From positions 3,148,260-3,212,259 of the forward strand of contig CAJINV010000003.1 in the NCBI GenBank assembly GCA_905178155.1: 64,000 nt of DNA, written 5' to 3'. Positions 1-11,939 of the stretch are shown here, in pieces. The position numbers and the translations under genes were made by a program. Under the pieces are notes generated by a model. That model made no database searches. It had not been told where the DNA came from and worked only from the letters and a program-made list of their open reading frames with translations. Every line of letters begins with the position of its first letter. The stretch's first letter is position 1. The DNA comes from Amoebophrya sp. A120 (lineage: Eukaryota > Sar > Dinophyceae > Syndiniales > Amoebophryaceae).

Positions 1-180
1 CGGGACCCGGAGGTCGGAGGTTTCGGGGACCCCGGGACCCGGAGGTCGGAGGTTTCGGGGACCCCGGGACCCGGAGGTCGGAGGTTTCGGGGACCGCGGG
101 GAAAGGTCGCAGAGGTTTTGGTCGGGAGGTTTCGGGAGTTGGGGTTGGGGGTCGCGGGAGTTGTTGGTGGAGGTTTCTGG
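1..180. repeat. GC-rich tandem repeat, 32-bp unit
   Basis: A 32-base unit beginning CGGGACCCGGAGGTCGG and ending in GGTTTCGGGGACC is repeated three times almost perfectly from base 1 to about 95, then decays into related GGAGGTTTCGGG and GGTCGCGGGAG words up to about 180. The array runs off the left edge, so its full length is unknown. No open frame suggests it is coding. It ends abruptly at AT-rich sequence. Confidence 0.9.
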
Positions 181-612
181 AGGTGTGCGTTAAAATTTTT
201 TGTTCTATACTTATCATTATGACGTTTGTCATCATGTATTGATCTGCTACCCTACGCGACCTGATGAGAAGCCTACCCGTGTAACCTTAAGCCCAACTCC
301 TAGATCTGCCTCGCGACATAAGAAAGCTTTACACGATTGCTTTTAACGAGCTACAACCACGATGATGCTAATATTCTCTAGGATACAAGGAAAAGGACCT
401 CGTCGTTTGACTGATTTTATTACTTGTGACGGTTTTCTTGAGAAGCAGAAGCATCACGATCGCGACCCAGCGCACATAACTTATTACCTTTTCTTCATAT
501 CGTTTAACCATGTACTACAAACCGGTAAAATTACTTCGCAAGAAAAATCTACCGCCCAAAACGACCCCACCACCTATCCCCGCAGACATACCCGCGCCTC
601 CTAGAGCTTCAA
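181..612. other. AT-rich spacer upstream of the LRR-HlyIII gene
   Basis: No convincing gene. An 80-codon open frame from 362 has no recognisable domain and ends just before the ATG at 613. The stretch probably holds the 5' leader of the next gene; I see no promoter motif I can defend. Confidence 0.5.
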
Positions 613-3600
613 ATGGATCGCAAGCGCAAGCCGTTTATTGGCTTTTTTGGGTGTAACTGCGGAGAGGACCACGACGGGGACCCTTTGGAGTGCCCCGAAA
701 TTGACTTCGGCGGCGAGTTTCGCTTTGACGCGGGGGGAGAGAAGTTCTGCTCCGCCGCGATTCCCGGCGGAGCCGACGAGTTTGGCTTTTCCGCCGATCC
801 CGTGTTTCAGAATTTGGGCGCGGCGCGCCGGCGCCGCGAGCAAGAGTTTTTGGACAGGAAACAGCAGGAGGACGAAGCTGCGGTGGTGGCCGGACAGGCG
901 GAAGTAGAGAAGAAGCAGCGGTCAACATCGGAGCAATCAAATTATAAATCTGCGCAGGACCACGGGAGCACATCTGCTCCAGTCGTGGCAGTTGAAAAAA
1001 ATACTTCTAAGTCGGTAGCATCAAAAACAGTTCCTCCTGTCTCATTATCCGCTCTAGCGGGTGTACAACCTGCAGTCGATTCGGCTTCCAGCAATCCATT
1101 GTCGAAAATAAAGATGAGTGAGTCGGAAAATAATCATAGTTCCGCAACGGGGCCGGACACGGTCGCGCGTGACCATTTGAAGGCCACTGTGCTGCAAGAA
1201 GGTTCCACGCGAGCCGCCCAGCCCTCCAGTCCGGATTCCCCCGCAAGCACCTCGTCACTGCCCCCAAGCAACGGCGCGGAGCAGTGGCCGGAGGGGGCGG
1301 AGCTTTCCGCCTGGGCTGCCGACCTGCTTTCGGAGGAGGAGGCGGGGACTACTCCGCGGCCGGTGGTCAACATGTCCACCGCAGCAGGCACAAGCTCCGC
1401 CTCGTCTCCGCTGTTGAACAAGAAGCAAGGCGCCCTGTCGTCGTCGGCTGTCGCTGAGCTTTCGAATAAAGTCGCGTTAGTAAGGAGCACGACTCCCACG
1501 AGGACAAAAACATCTTCGCCGTCACGAGGACCTCCAGGGAGCAATAATAAGCCGCTTGCTGTGGCCACAACACCCCGACAGCAGGAGTATCAATCGTTGT
1601 CCGCGTCTTCTCCCACCTTCGGAACAAGTCGGGAAAACAGCGGAACTAACAGCTCGCCCTCAAAATCCAGCTCCGCGTCGGCTGCCTCGACCACCGGCGG
1701 CACGGCGACCACACAGCAAGTCGCGCAACGATCCTCCAGTATCAGTGGGAAGGTGTTTGTGCGCCGCAACAACTACTTCCACCAGGAGAACAACGTCTTC
1801 GTCAGTGAGTACCTGGAAAACTGCCGCGCCTACCAGATCAACATCGACCCGGGCGTCGTGTCATGCCTGCAGACCGACGGACAGGATTTGTACATCCACT
1901 GCGAGGGCCTGCTCGCGGTGGCCAGTATCTTGTGCAACCCGAAGAACCCGCCCGTGACGCGGCTCCACGTCATGGCGCGGTACGAAACGCGCGCGAACCA
2001 GTACGTGTGTCTGATTCTGGAGCAAATTTTGCACGCCAACCGGACGCTGGAAGTGCTCGACTTCGCGGACATAGGGATCAACTCGGACGGCATGGGCTAC
2101 CTGACCAACGGGTTGACCTACCACCCGTCCGTTCGCCAGTTGCTCTTCTCCCGCAACGACCTGGGCCCCAAGGGGGCGAAGTGGGTCATCAAGGTGTGCG
2201 CGACAATACCGCACCTGGAAAAGGTGGACGTGCGGTTTTGCGAGATCGGGGCGACCTATAGCTATGTGTTGGGAAAGCTGAGCCAGAAACACCCCAAGCA
2301 CCCAGAAATGCTCACCGAAGGCAACATCGACATAGAGGAGCTGTGGGGCGCTATCACACACGGGTATATTATAGTTCGTGGACGTGTTTTCTTGGCGTCC
2401 GCATCGGGAAATAAGAAAACATCGTGCACCATATTAAGCCTGTTTTTTTTTGTTGGGGGTATCTTGTCCTTGCGTCTATTCGAATACGAATTCCACCAAA
2501 AAGAGCGTGAAAATAAATTGAAATTAACCAAAACGCAGCCTGGGTCTTCTGTGGTCGATCGTGGCGGGGATCTACATGACGACCGCGGTCCGGAACAATC
2601 CGGGGCACCACGTGATGGCGTGCTTGATTTACTCGGTGTGTCACGTGCTGCTGTTCCTGTTTTCCACCCTGTACCACTCCCTGTTCATGCAGCCCCGCAC
2701 CGCCCAGGTGTTTCAGATCCTGGACCACTGTGGTATTTTCCTGTTTATCGCGGCCAGCTACACCCCGATCGTGGAGATGTCGGACCTGAGCAAGTCGGCC
2801 GCCGTCACCATGCTCGTGTCGCAGTGGTGCCTCGCCCTGTTCGGCTCCGTCGCCTTCATCGTCGCCTTCTATTTTGAGGGCTTCAAGGCGTACTACGGGC
2901 TGATCGAGCCCTATCACAGGAAAAAACTGTTACAGTTACACATTTGTTGGAATTTCTGCATCACAAAGTTGCTCGACATGGCAAAGAAAACCTGTGATGC
3001 GCAGACTATAAGGGAAAACACGCAGGAAATGAGGCTGGTAAGCATTTTCTCCATGACAGAGATTGTCTGTCTTGCTTGTCTTCCATCAGAGTGTGTAAGT
3101 GTAACACTTTTTTCTCACGATACGCCCTTCATTTGTCTCGCCATGGGCTGGATGATCATGTGGCGTTACGAGGACGTGGTCATGCCGATGCCCGACGACG
3201 TGGCGACACTGTTGGTCGTTGGCGGGGTCCTTTACACCGTCGGGGTGGTTTTCCTCTTGACGGACAAATACTACCCGATTTTCCACGTCTTCTGGCACCT
3301 CTTCGTACTGGCGGCCTCGGTATAAAAATACTGAGTTTAGAATTAGAAAAGCTTTTGATTTTTTCCACACCCTGATGTTTGTTTGAAATTCAAACACACA
3401 CGCTTTGAATGTAGGTGTATGTGGTTTGTTTTTGTTTACTCTTCGATGATTTTTGTGTGAAATTAAATTGAAAATCAGATATGCCACTGGTTTTCAATCC
3501 TCTCTTACGCGGAGTACGGAAGAAAGAAGTGGGAGGCCGAGCATCCCCCGGACGCATTTGGGGATCTAGAGTCCAGCATGCTGATCAAGTTCTACTCCGA

Positions 3601-3880
3601 ACATTTCGACAAGCTGAAGGAATCCATAACGTTCCTCGTCGGCAGCGCGGCGGCCGGGCGGTCTTTGATCCATACCGCGAGCCATGTGCTGCACCTGGAC
3701 AAAACGGAAACGCCGCAAGCTAAACTGCCTGGGATCGAGCAGAACGACAGAATATCAGACCTAGAATCGGAAGACGAAGGGCCGGGAGCGAGCAAGGTCG
3801 GGTCTCCAACTTCCTCCGATGACGAGGAGATAGATCATCGCTCCAAGAAGCCGCCTGCACAAGAAGACGATGAAATTTAG
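613..3880 (+). CDS. Leucine-rich repeat protein fused to a HlyIII/PAQR-type membrane domain
   Basis: Proposed exons 613-2363, 2539-2917, 3119-3319 and 3479-3880 give 910 residues. Residues 1-375 are a short Cys-containing head and a Ser/Thr/Ala-rich stretch. About 377-560 is an LRR-like region (LEVLDFADIGINSDG, RQLLFSRNDLGPKGAKW). From about 576 comes a seven-helix HlyIII/PAQR domain: GAITHG, FLFSTLYHS, ILDHCGIFLFIAASYTP, LAMGWMIM and HVFWHLFVLAAS, the last keeping the HxxxH pair that in PAQR receptors helps bind zinc. The acidic C-tail is probably cytosolic. Introns 1 and 3 are GT-AG (2364-2538, 3320-3478). Intron 2 is introner-like and, being 201 bases without a stop, would read through as 67 extra residues in a place where the family has no insert. 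PAQR proteins act as membrane receptors or lipid-modifying enzymes; the role here is unknown. The fold call is strong; the LRR call is moderate. Confidence 0.85.
2918..3118 (+). mobile_element. Introner-like intron in the HlyIII domain
   Basis: The ends are inverted repeats: AAAAAACTGTTACAGTTACA near 2921 pairs with TGTAAGTGTAACACTTTTTT near 3095-3114 with two or three mismatches. TCAC occurs at both junctions (2914-2917 and 3115-3118), consistent with a short target duplication. Removing the element with one copy of the repeat joins EPYH to DTPFICLAMGW, matching the expected short loop of HlyIII proteins. The boundaries are not GT-AG. Confidence 0.7.
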
Positions 3881-4700
3881 AATGGTTTGCTTACGATGTC
3901 GGTAGGTACTTGCGCATTGCGATTTCGCGTCCGCATGTTCGAGGGGTCGAACAGTGAAGAACAGATAGAGCTTAGATTCTGAGTTAGCCATGCACGCGCG
4001 CATCACTCAGTGACAATACTCTCGCAACTAGTCGGGTAGTGGGAATGCCGGCCCACCGTACCGCATTCCACAAGATGTTTTGTTCGCATGGTGTTTGGCT
4101 CTGCAGCTGATCCCGTTGTCAGAAGTGCCGCTCAAGCTGCAACAGCATCGCAGCATCAAGTACGAGCGATGCATTCGAGCTCGTGGTTATTCATTGACGC
4201 CACTCATTCTATTTAGTGAGGTCACGAACGTTCTAATGTGATGGTTTTTTTTTTCACGTGGACAGCAGAACGGCTGGCAATTTTGAAGTGGCCGGAAGTG
4301 TTTTTTGAAATTAAGGGGCCGAAATTTCGGCTTCGCCATCAACAAGCTCGACTCAATTATAACAATTACCGCTCTTGAGTTTGTTTCTCAAAGAAATTTT
4401 ACTTCTCCAGCAGGAACTGATCCACAGATCCCATGTTTCGCTAAAGGTTCGTCCCGAAATCCAGAACGCATGATACGTACATAGTTAAGGCAGCGCCTTG
4501 GAAATAGAAGAAGTAGAATTTCTGTGCCGGTAACCTAGTGGCTTGAAAGACATCACTTTCTAGACGGTAAAGGTTTTACGTGACCACTTTGTACCCCGCT
4601 CGCAAGGTTTGCAAACCTCTAGTTTCAATCATGAGTACAATTTTGTGAAGTTTCTTTTTTCTGTCTTGCTCGCAGACGAGGAGGCCCCCACCCCAAAAAA
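3881..4700. other. Spacer without recognisable gene
   Basis: About 820 AT-leaning bases. Open frames are short and have no domain. It likely contains the 3' end of the LRR-HlyIII transcript and the leader of the next gene. No repeat or RNA gene recognised. Confidence 0.5.
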
Positions 4701-6033
4701 ATGGAGCCCGTGTTGACTGAGTCCGGCTCGCTCTCGAGGGGCAGTAACCCCTTGCTTTTTCTTGCGCAGACGCCAGGGTCGACCACCTCGGGAGCGGCAG
4801 AAGCTCAGAAGGTATTTGGGCAAATTAACGTCGCGTGCGCTCTCCTGTCTGCCTGCGTGGTTTTCTTGTACCGAATTGGTGTGAGAGTCGCTCCCAAAAG
4901 CCGGATGTCCCTACTGCTCTGCACCAAATGCGCCATCGGATGGGCGATCGGGGACCTCTTCCTGCACGGAGTCGGGATCCAAACAGAATGGCTGATCACC
5001 ATCGGAAACTTGCTGTTCTTTTTCCTCGCCGGGGGGCCCGACTGCGTGGTGATAACCCTGTCCTACGCGTGGCTGTGTGGCAGCGTGGGCTTCCTCGCAA
5101 TAACGAGCGACAAGAGCTATTTGTACTGCAACCCCGAGAAGCATCCGGGCTGGGAAATACACACCGCCGTTACCGTGCTGGGAATCCTTCTAACGCTGGT
5201 TTGCATCAGCATCAGGCCCGTCTTCGTGAATTGGGAGGTGGTCACGCTGCCGCCGCTTGCGGCAACCACCTTGCTTGCGTGCGTCACGCAGGCTCCGGTC
5301 TTCCTGTTTGCAGGTACTAAAAAGTGTGAGTTTTATGTATGAGGTCATGGTCAGGTAGACGTAGAGGTGAATTAATGTCGATAGAGCATGTTTGTTTCTT
5401 GCAGAAAAACAAAAATTCGTTCTGGGAATTTAACCATGCAAAACTCAAGGAGATCCCATACCCGGAGCCTTCGACGTGTCGTTTCCGGCGTCGATTCCAA
5501 TCGTGTGGGCTAGCGTTTATGCCTGCGGAGTCCTTTTGCAGATCCTCTCCCAGACAGCGAGTTCCACCCGAAAGATTGATCTCAGCGACCCATCAGGTAC
5601 ATAAAAATTTTCGCTGGCAATTACTTGTAGATGCAGATGGATGCTCTTGTCCTTTTTTATGGTTGTGTGAAAATTTTTATCGTGTTTGTTTCGGTCCTAC
5701 GTAGTACCATGCTGCATGCTCAAATATAATTTCACAGCGGGGCAGAACGACCTAATGCGACGACTGCTGGCAGATTCAGAAGTGACGCGGACGGACTTGT
5801 TTGAAAGCCGGTTTCCGATTGTGCAGGGAATGGGTGCCGGGAACCAGCCTGGAGACCCTTTCCGTGCCCACATCAATCAGCCTCCCGTGCCGAGCGGGTC
5901 GGGGGGCATTTTAGAGCGAGCGCAGCGAGAAAACAATGGTGTGCTGACAGAGAACGAGGAGAAAATTCTTGCGATTTGTAAAGAGGACGAGGAGCAGCGC
6001 AATCGGATACTTTTCGGCGGCGGACTCTGGTGA
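4701..6033 (+). CDS. Seven-helix membrane protein, possibly YhhN/TMEM86-like
   Basis: Exons 4701-5313, 5450-5596 and 5738-6033 give 351 residues; both introns are GT-AG (5314-5449, 5597-5737), and the frame closes only with these choices. Seven hydrophobic helices are visible, starting at about residues 37 (VACALLSACVVFLY), 70, 95, 112, 155, 185 and, after the first intron, IPIVWASVYACGVLLQILSQ. The C-terminal quarter is soluble and acidic, ending FGGGLW. The helix with KCAIGWAIGDLFLHG followed by NLLFFFLAG is arranged like the GD-containing helices of YhhN/TMEM86 lysoplasmalogenases, but the resemblance is weak and other polytopic families are possible. The ATG at 4701 follows a run of A; no better start is visible. 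Confidence 0.65.
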
Positions 6034-6997
6034 GGCTTGATCGATATTTTATTTGTATTCGCGGCATGATGTTTCTTTATTCACCTAAAAGCCCACTGCG
6101 ACAACAGCGACTGATATTTCACATATTCATAGAGGAAAAGCGACAGATTATTCCTGAGAAAACATAGGAGCCGCGCTGACAGCACCATCGGCGTCACACA
6201 CTTGGTCTTGCTTTTGTGCAGCGTCACAGCAAACCCAAACATTTTGTTTAATCGCGACTTGAAATGATGTCATAAGAAATTCGTTGTAAAACCTTTTTCA
6301 ACAAAACGATAACAAAGAACCAAGAAAATGCCCCCTACTATCGGTTTCCGATGAAGTCATTCATCTTCGTTTATTTTCGATGTGGTGGATGTCTGTACTG
6401 CAAAATGGTTTGTGTCGGTTGCGTCTTCGAGAAGCACCAAACTCACTGAGTATCGGTTTCTGCTGCGACGCCAGCTTTTTTATCGCGTGCCGAAGGTTTT
6501 TGTCGTCGTATGCGACGACGACGCCAGCAATGAATCCATAGCTGCGACTGCGTATGAACGTTTCTATGTGCCGAGAACTGGTCTGAAGAGTTTTCTATCG
6601 TGATCTGCAGCGGCCCCACCTCACCCCTTTCTCCCCATTATTCTCGCATTTGTGGCGTGATTCTGTTTCTGCCCCATCGCTCATTATTCTATTACCACCC
6701 GCGCATATTAGCCATACTTTTTCTTTAGTGATTCCCTTTTTTGCGTCTCCTTTTCGTTCCCCTGGATCCGATCTGCGTGCAAGAATTCGAATCAGTATGT
6801 GTAAACTAAATTTTCATCCTCTCTGACATGATTGTGGATGCGCTTTCGTTTGTGTAAGACCATTTATTATCTGGAGGTCCTCATGATGTTGGTGAAAAGC
6901 CGTTCATTTGTGAAAGCGAAGATAGGTAGTTACCGAGTTCGGTTGAAAAGTAAATTTTGGTTTCCTCCTGAATAAGTAGAAGCATAGATACTCTACG
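6034..6997. other. Spacer without recognisable gene
   Basis: About 960 AT-rich bases. A 73-codon frame (6382-6603) has atypical codon use and no domain. Nothing else supportable. Confidence 0.5.
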
Positions 6998-9900
6998 ATG
7001 GGTTCTACAGCTGTGATGCGGCCTGGAGAGCAGGTCGTTCCGCAGCCGGCGGTCGGGATCTTGAGCTCGATCAAGCAGAGCGCTCGGGAGTCCTATCGCC
7101 CGTCGGCACCGAGTTCGCGAGACACTTCTTCAAAGGACCGCGACGCAAGCGAAGCCCGGTTCACGGAGCGAGGCGCAGGAGCCGGCACATCCCTGTACGC
7201 GGTCACCGAAGTAGAGCCAAGGACCAGCGCAGTAGTAAGCAGGGTTCGCACCGTGGATAGTGCGGAGAGCGAGCACGGTAGTACCCCAACGAAGAGCCCA
7301 ATCATGCCAAATCAGGAATCAGCAATGAGTCTCCTACCCGGGTCGCCCGTGAAGAAAGTAGACTCGTCCACGTCCCTCCGTATCTACGGCGGGGAAAACT
7401 CCCTGGCCGCGTTGCTGAAGAAGCAAGTGCTGACCAGCCTCGTGGCCTCGGTTTGCGCGGAGCTGGCGACCTATCCCCTCGAGACGGTGAAATTGATGCA
7501 GCAAGTCCGTGGCGGTTCTGCCATGCGGATCATCACGGGGCTTCTGAAGAGCGGGGGGCTGCGCGCGCTGTACCACGGAACGCAGGCCCGGTTGCTGCAA
7601 ACGGTGCTGTCCAACGTGGGTTTCTTCCTGTGGCAGGCGATCTTGCAAGAGGACGATGCGACCTGGGTCAGGAAGCTTTTGCTCAATATGGGGGCGCAAC
7701 AGATCACCCGTGTGTTTACCATGCCCCTGGAAGTGGTTGCGAACATAAATCAGTCGGACCCGAAGTCCGGGGGCGCGTTGCGCGTCATTAACCGGGTCTA
7801 TCGCGAAGACGGCATTTGCGGCTTCTGGAAGGGGCTTGGCATCTCATTAGTGCTCAGCTTAAATCCGGCGTTGATGTTCACGTTGGTTGACAAGCTGACC
7901 GCACTTTTGAAGAAGTTCGCCAACGCAGAGTCGGTGTCGGCGGGGCAGATGTTTCAGGTATTGTTTTGATTATTCGGGTGCTAGCTTAGACTGCTTGCCT
8001 CGGCACTTTCAGACAGATTTAGTGCTCCGAACGACAGCATTGATGATTTCTACTTCTGCGTAATAGATACAACCAACTTACTTTTGCCGGAAAAAACAGA
8101 TCTCGGCTGTTGCGAAAATGATCGCCACGCTTCTCACCTACCCCCTGATTCGGATGAAGACGGTGATGCAAACGAGCAAGAGTTCCGGCGACAGCGCGCC
8201 GATGATGTTTCTGAAGATGTACCAACAGGAGGGCCTCCGCGGCATGTACCAGGGTGTGTGGGTGTTGTCCTACAAAACCGTGCTCTTCAACGCGTTACTG
8301 ATGGCGGTAAAAGAGCGCGTTTCCAAAGCGTATAACGAATATCTGAGAAAGCCGTTGCCGATGGGCATTATCCAGTCCGCGGATAGTACACTGCCCATGA
8401 AGCCGGCGGAACTGCCGTTCAACGTCGCGTCGCCCGACGCGAACCCGCAGGACGAAGGACAAGGCTCACAGGTTCCTTTGATAGAATCGATGCTCATAAT
8501 TTTTGTGGTCACCTGCTGACGTGTAGAAGGAGTCGTCTGCGACGTTTCACGTTGTCTAAGTAATGAGATACACATAGATCTGATCAAACTCAAAGCTGTA
8601 TGTACTAAATCCAAATTCAACACCGCAGGTTGAGGCTCTCCTCGCCGAGTATCCTTGGGAAGCGCGAGCCCATGGGAAGTCCGTTATCTACGTCGCGGGC
8701 GCTTGGGCGTTTCTTCACCCGAGTCATCAACATTTGCTGAATGAAGCCAAATCCCGCGGGCACCACATCTGCGTCGGCGTCCACGACGGGCGAACGCGCA
8801 TCAACAATCACGCCAAAGCGCCGGAGGAGAAGTTTGAAACGCGGCTGGAGAGGATACGACAAGTTAAGGGGGTGCACTCTCTGGTGAAGCGAGCGCCGTG
8901 GGAGATCGACGAAGACTTCATCAACAGACTCGGAATTACAAAGGTATAGTGCGATAAAGAGATTTATTTCTTGCAACGCTGCTACGAGGAAGATAGATTG
9001 ATTGGACAGCACCTTCGTGCAGTAATACGACCATAGTTTTGATTCACGCTGTAGAATTTATCTCTTCTTCTGGAATTTTTAGCTCTTCAAGAGAAACCTC
9101 CCAACTGTATCACTCAGGTCCTTGCGGGTCGTCGCTGTTCTTCCGACCGGCGCGATCCGTATTTTATCGCGGAACAAATGGGAATCTTCGAGTTCGTGGA
9201 GGACCCGTACGCGGGCATGTGGCGGCGCATGATCAAGGTGATGTTCTCCAACATTGATAGCAGCAACATCGGCGAGGTGCCGCTGATCTCCTCCCCGACA
9301 AACAAGCACGCCGCACCGAAAAAGGAAATGCCCCTGTTCCGCCGGGACAGTCGCGGGGACCTCCGAGTCTCGGGGGCGCACAAGGGCACCCTGCGACAGA
9401 CCGGGTCTTGGTACTTTCTGTACCAGTTGGGCGAGGACGACCGCCCCGACCCGAGCACCCGGCGGGCCCGCCACCTGCGGCAGACGGAGCAGCGCCGGGA
9501 TCGCAACTGGAGCAAGGACTGCTCCCCGGACCACCGCCGGTCGCGGGACATGCGGCTGCAGATCGAAACCGCGGACGGGCAGGACGCGAACTCGCTATTA
9601 GACGACAGTAACGAGGGTGGTTCCCGGTCCGGCTCCGCGGGCAGCAAGGGACCAGCCGCGTCGCAGGAGCAGGATGACGGCGAGAAGGACCTGACCCAGG
9701 AACTGGTGTTGCAACTGAGCAATCAGTTTGTCGAGGGCGAGAAAGAGGAGGACTTCTTGCAAGGTGAACTGCACGGCGGCAATATCCTGTGTAAAAACGT
9801 CCCCACCCCAGAGTTGTCATGCAAATCTGCATGCTCGAAATGTTTGTCATGCGGAGCCCTATGAGAAGCATTTTCCAGCCGTGTTTTGGAATTTATAATG

Positions 9901-10679
9901 CGCCAATCAGCATGATATACTAGATCTGCGATGCTGCTGAACTACCTCAAACAGCACGACACTGCGAGTCCAAATTTGTCATGCAAAACAGCCAAAACTT
10001 GTGGACTTGTCTAGCCGATTCCCCGTCTTGACTATGGGGTGGGGACGTTTTTACATAGGATACGCAACCGACCGCGCGGGTTGTCGAACACCATATCCAT
10101 GCCCAACTGCGCCATATCCCCGAGCTCGCGCGTATGGATGTGTCAGAATCGAAAATGACAAAGTCGAAAAATTTGTGATGCACAAAATCGATGTCAGTTG
10201 GAGCCTCAGTTTCCAAGAGGCGCATGACAAATTTGGGTAGAGCCGAAATCCAGCCTGTCATGCTGTTTGGGCAAAGAAGACTCCTCCTGTCATGCTACTC
10301 TGGCAGCGCATTGCATACCCCTAAACAAGATTACAATCGGCCTCATTTGCCTGCTCCCCAATACAGGCCGGCAGTGCCCTCTATTTTATGCATCACAAAT
10401 TTTTCGATTTTGTCGATTTCGATCCTGACACATCCATAGCGCGACGTTTTGCGGTCCCGGGAAGACCAACTGCGGAGGAGCAGCCAGACTTCGACCTCAC
10501 CTGCCGAGCAGAGCAACGGCGCAATATTAAAGGCCTCGCAAATGAGTCCGAACTCTGGTACGCCGAACAAAGGTAGCAGTCCGGGCAGGAGTGCGGGTGG
10601 AAATAAACATGCGGGAACAAATAGTGGCGGAGGTGGTGGACCCCCGGAAGCCTTGCAGGCAAAGCAATCTTCCTACTAG
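6998..10679 (+). CDS. Mitochondrial-type solute carrier fused to a cytidylyltransferase-like domain
   Basis: Six exons (6998-7957, 8100-8471, 8629-8943, 9118-9782, 10068-10132, 10444-10679) give 870 residues in one frame. After about 125 low-complexity residues comes a carrier domain with three repeats: YPLETVKLMQQV and MPLEVVANINQ in exon 1 and YPLIRMKTVMQ in exon 2, matching the Px[DE]xx[KR] signature (third repeat: proline, then arginine/lysine). Exons 3-4 encode a nucleotidyltransferase fold resembling the C-terminal half of ethanolamine-phosphate cytidylyltransferase: VIYVAGAWAFLHPSHQH, VGVHDGRTRIN, RAPWEID, DPYFIAEQMGIF. The HxGH motif is HPSH and the RTxGxST motif is not recognisable, so activity is doubtful. 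The tail is Arg/Asp-rich, then Ser/Gly-rich. Introns 1-3 are GT-AG; introns 4 and 5 are introner-like and bracket a 65-base exon. Exons 1-3 join in phase 0, so the fusion rests on splice inference. Confidence 0.8.
9783..10067 (+). mobile_element. Introner-like intron, TATCC/GTCCCCACCCC family
   Basis: Starts TATCCTGTGTAAAAACGTCC and ends with the inverted copy GGACGTTTTTACATAGGATA followed by CGCAA. GGCAA precedes and CGCAA follows, so the duplication is four of five bases. It resembles the element at 23845. Removing it with one repeat copy keeps the frame open into the next exon. Confidence 0.85.
10133..10443 (+). mobile_element. Introner-like intron with long palindromic arms
   Basis: Begins TATGGATGTGTCAGAATCG and ends with the inverted copy CGATCCTGACACATCCATA; pairing continues inward for roughly 55 bases (AAATTTGTGATGCA against TGCATCACAAATTT). 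GCGCG lies on both sides. Removal with one GCGCG joins the 65-base exon to the last exon in frame. Confidence 0.9.
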
Positions 10680-11939
10680 GAGTTCTGCAAGTTGACGACA
10701 GTGCTACGACCATCCCGGGTGATGATCGCTGGGTTTGTTTCGTTTTGCCCCTGTTGTTGCGAACGATGAAATCATCGCTGTGCTATTCAGCTGGATGTTG
10801 GTGATCTCATAGTACTTGTCGTAGCCCGGACGCGGAAACCGGTTCTGTGGCTTGGTCATCTGCTGCGGACTACTACAGTGTGTGCAACGAGAGGAGCTGC
10901 GCAAGAACCGGTTGCTTACAAAGCGGGAAGATGACAAATGAACTTCATCATGTTCTACTACCAAATCGATCGGGTAGTTTTGAGCGATGCTTTTATTTTC
11001 CGAAGCTGGTACTAGTTCGAGTCATCTCAACAGCTGCGAGGCTTCTATATGTAAAAACATTCTGATAAGAAGGAAACATAGAGAATATCGAAATATGAGT
11101 CACGACATGAACATATTGCTCGCTCAAAAATTCGCATATCTTCCCCTGTAGAAGTTGTCGGAAAATAAACTACGCACTTTTTATGGGCGGAATAGATCTT
11201 TGTCTTTTTGGCTCCCTCGATTAACATTCCTCATCCACCGTCGCTTGCGCACCTGGCTACCCTCTGAACGATCATCCCACCGCCCTGTCGAGTGGTTCAC
11301 CTCCACAGCCCTTGCACAATTGCTCATAGATTCCTGCTTCGGACGCCAGATTTTGCGGGTAATATTGGTTCTCCTACCCAAAAAAGGAATAATGTTTTGT
11401 ATACCTGTGACACTGTACTTGATATTATACAAGAATCTCCCACGCGCACGACACAGTGCACGTATCCGCCGGTCGACTGCTCGGCGTTCACATGCAGAAC
11501 TGTGCCGTTTTCTCTCGCGGTTTTGCTTCGTTTTTGTACGTCGGTCCAGCACTGGAGAGCGCGACACACATGTACTACAGATCTGATGCAAATTTTGATC
11601 TTTGTGGTTCATGCTTTTAGATCTCGAAAGCCTTGAATTAGCGGTCTCGGCTCCGACGCAAGTTCCTTTGGTCTTTTGCGTATTGCGTACAATCCATTTG
11701 GTTCCGCATCAGTACAACTTTTTGCGTTTTTCCTTTCATCAACGAACTGCCTCGCGCAGACTTCCTCGTCTTGCGGACGTCGTGCAGCCTTGTACAACTG
11801 CTCGTGTAGACACGTTTCCTCGTGGAACTACTCGAAAGTTGGTCTGTAGTTGTGGTGCCGGAGGAGTAGAGCAGCTGAACGGATTATAGACTTTTTCGGA
11901 TTTTGGAACAGCTAACTAGCTAATTGTACGCATGTAACC
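10680..11939. other. Spacer without recognisable gene
   Basis: About 1,260 bases. Two 143-codon frames overlap on opposite strands near 11155-11612; neither has a domain, and the composition is that of the spacer. No RNA gene recognised. Confidence 0.5.

Noticed and set aside
1-180. CRISPR array or telomere
   Set aside because: Units are directly tandem with no spacers, and the sequence is not a telomeric repeat.
2561-3325. HlyIII frame as a stand-alone gene
   Set aside because: It has no ATG at its start and splices in phase to the LRR exon, giving the expected first HlyIII helix.
11155-11612. Two opposing 143-codon frames
   Set aside because: They overlap each other on opposite strands in spacer-like sequence and show no motif.
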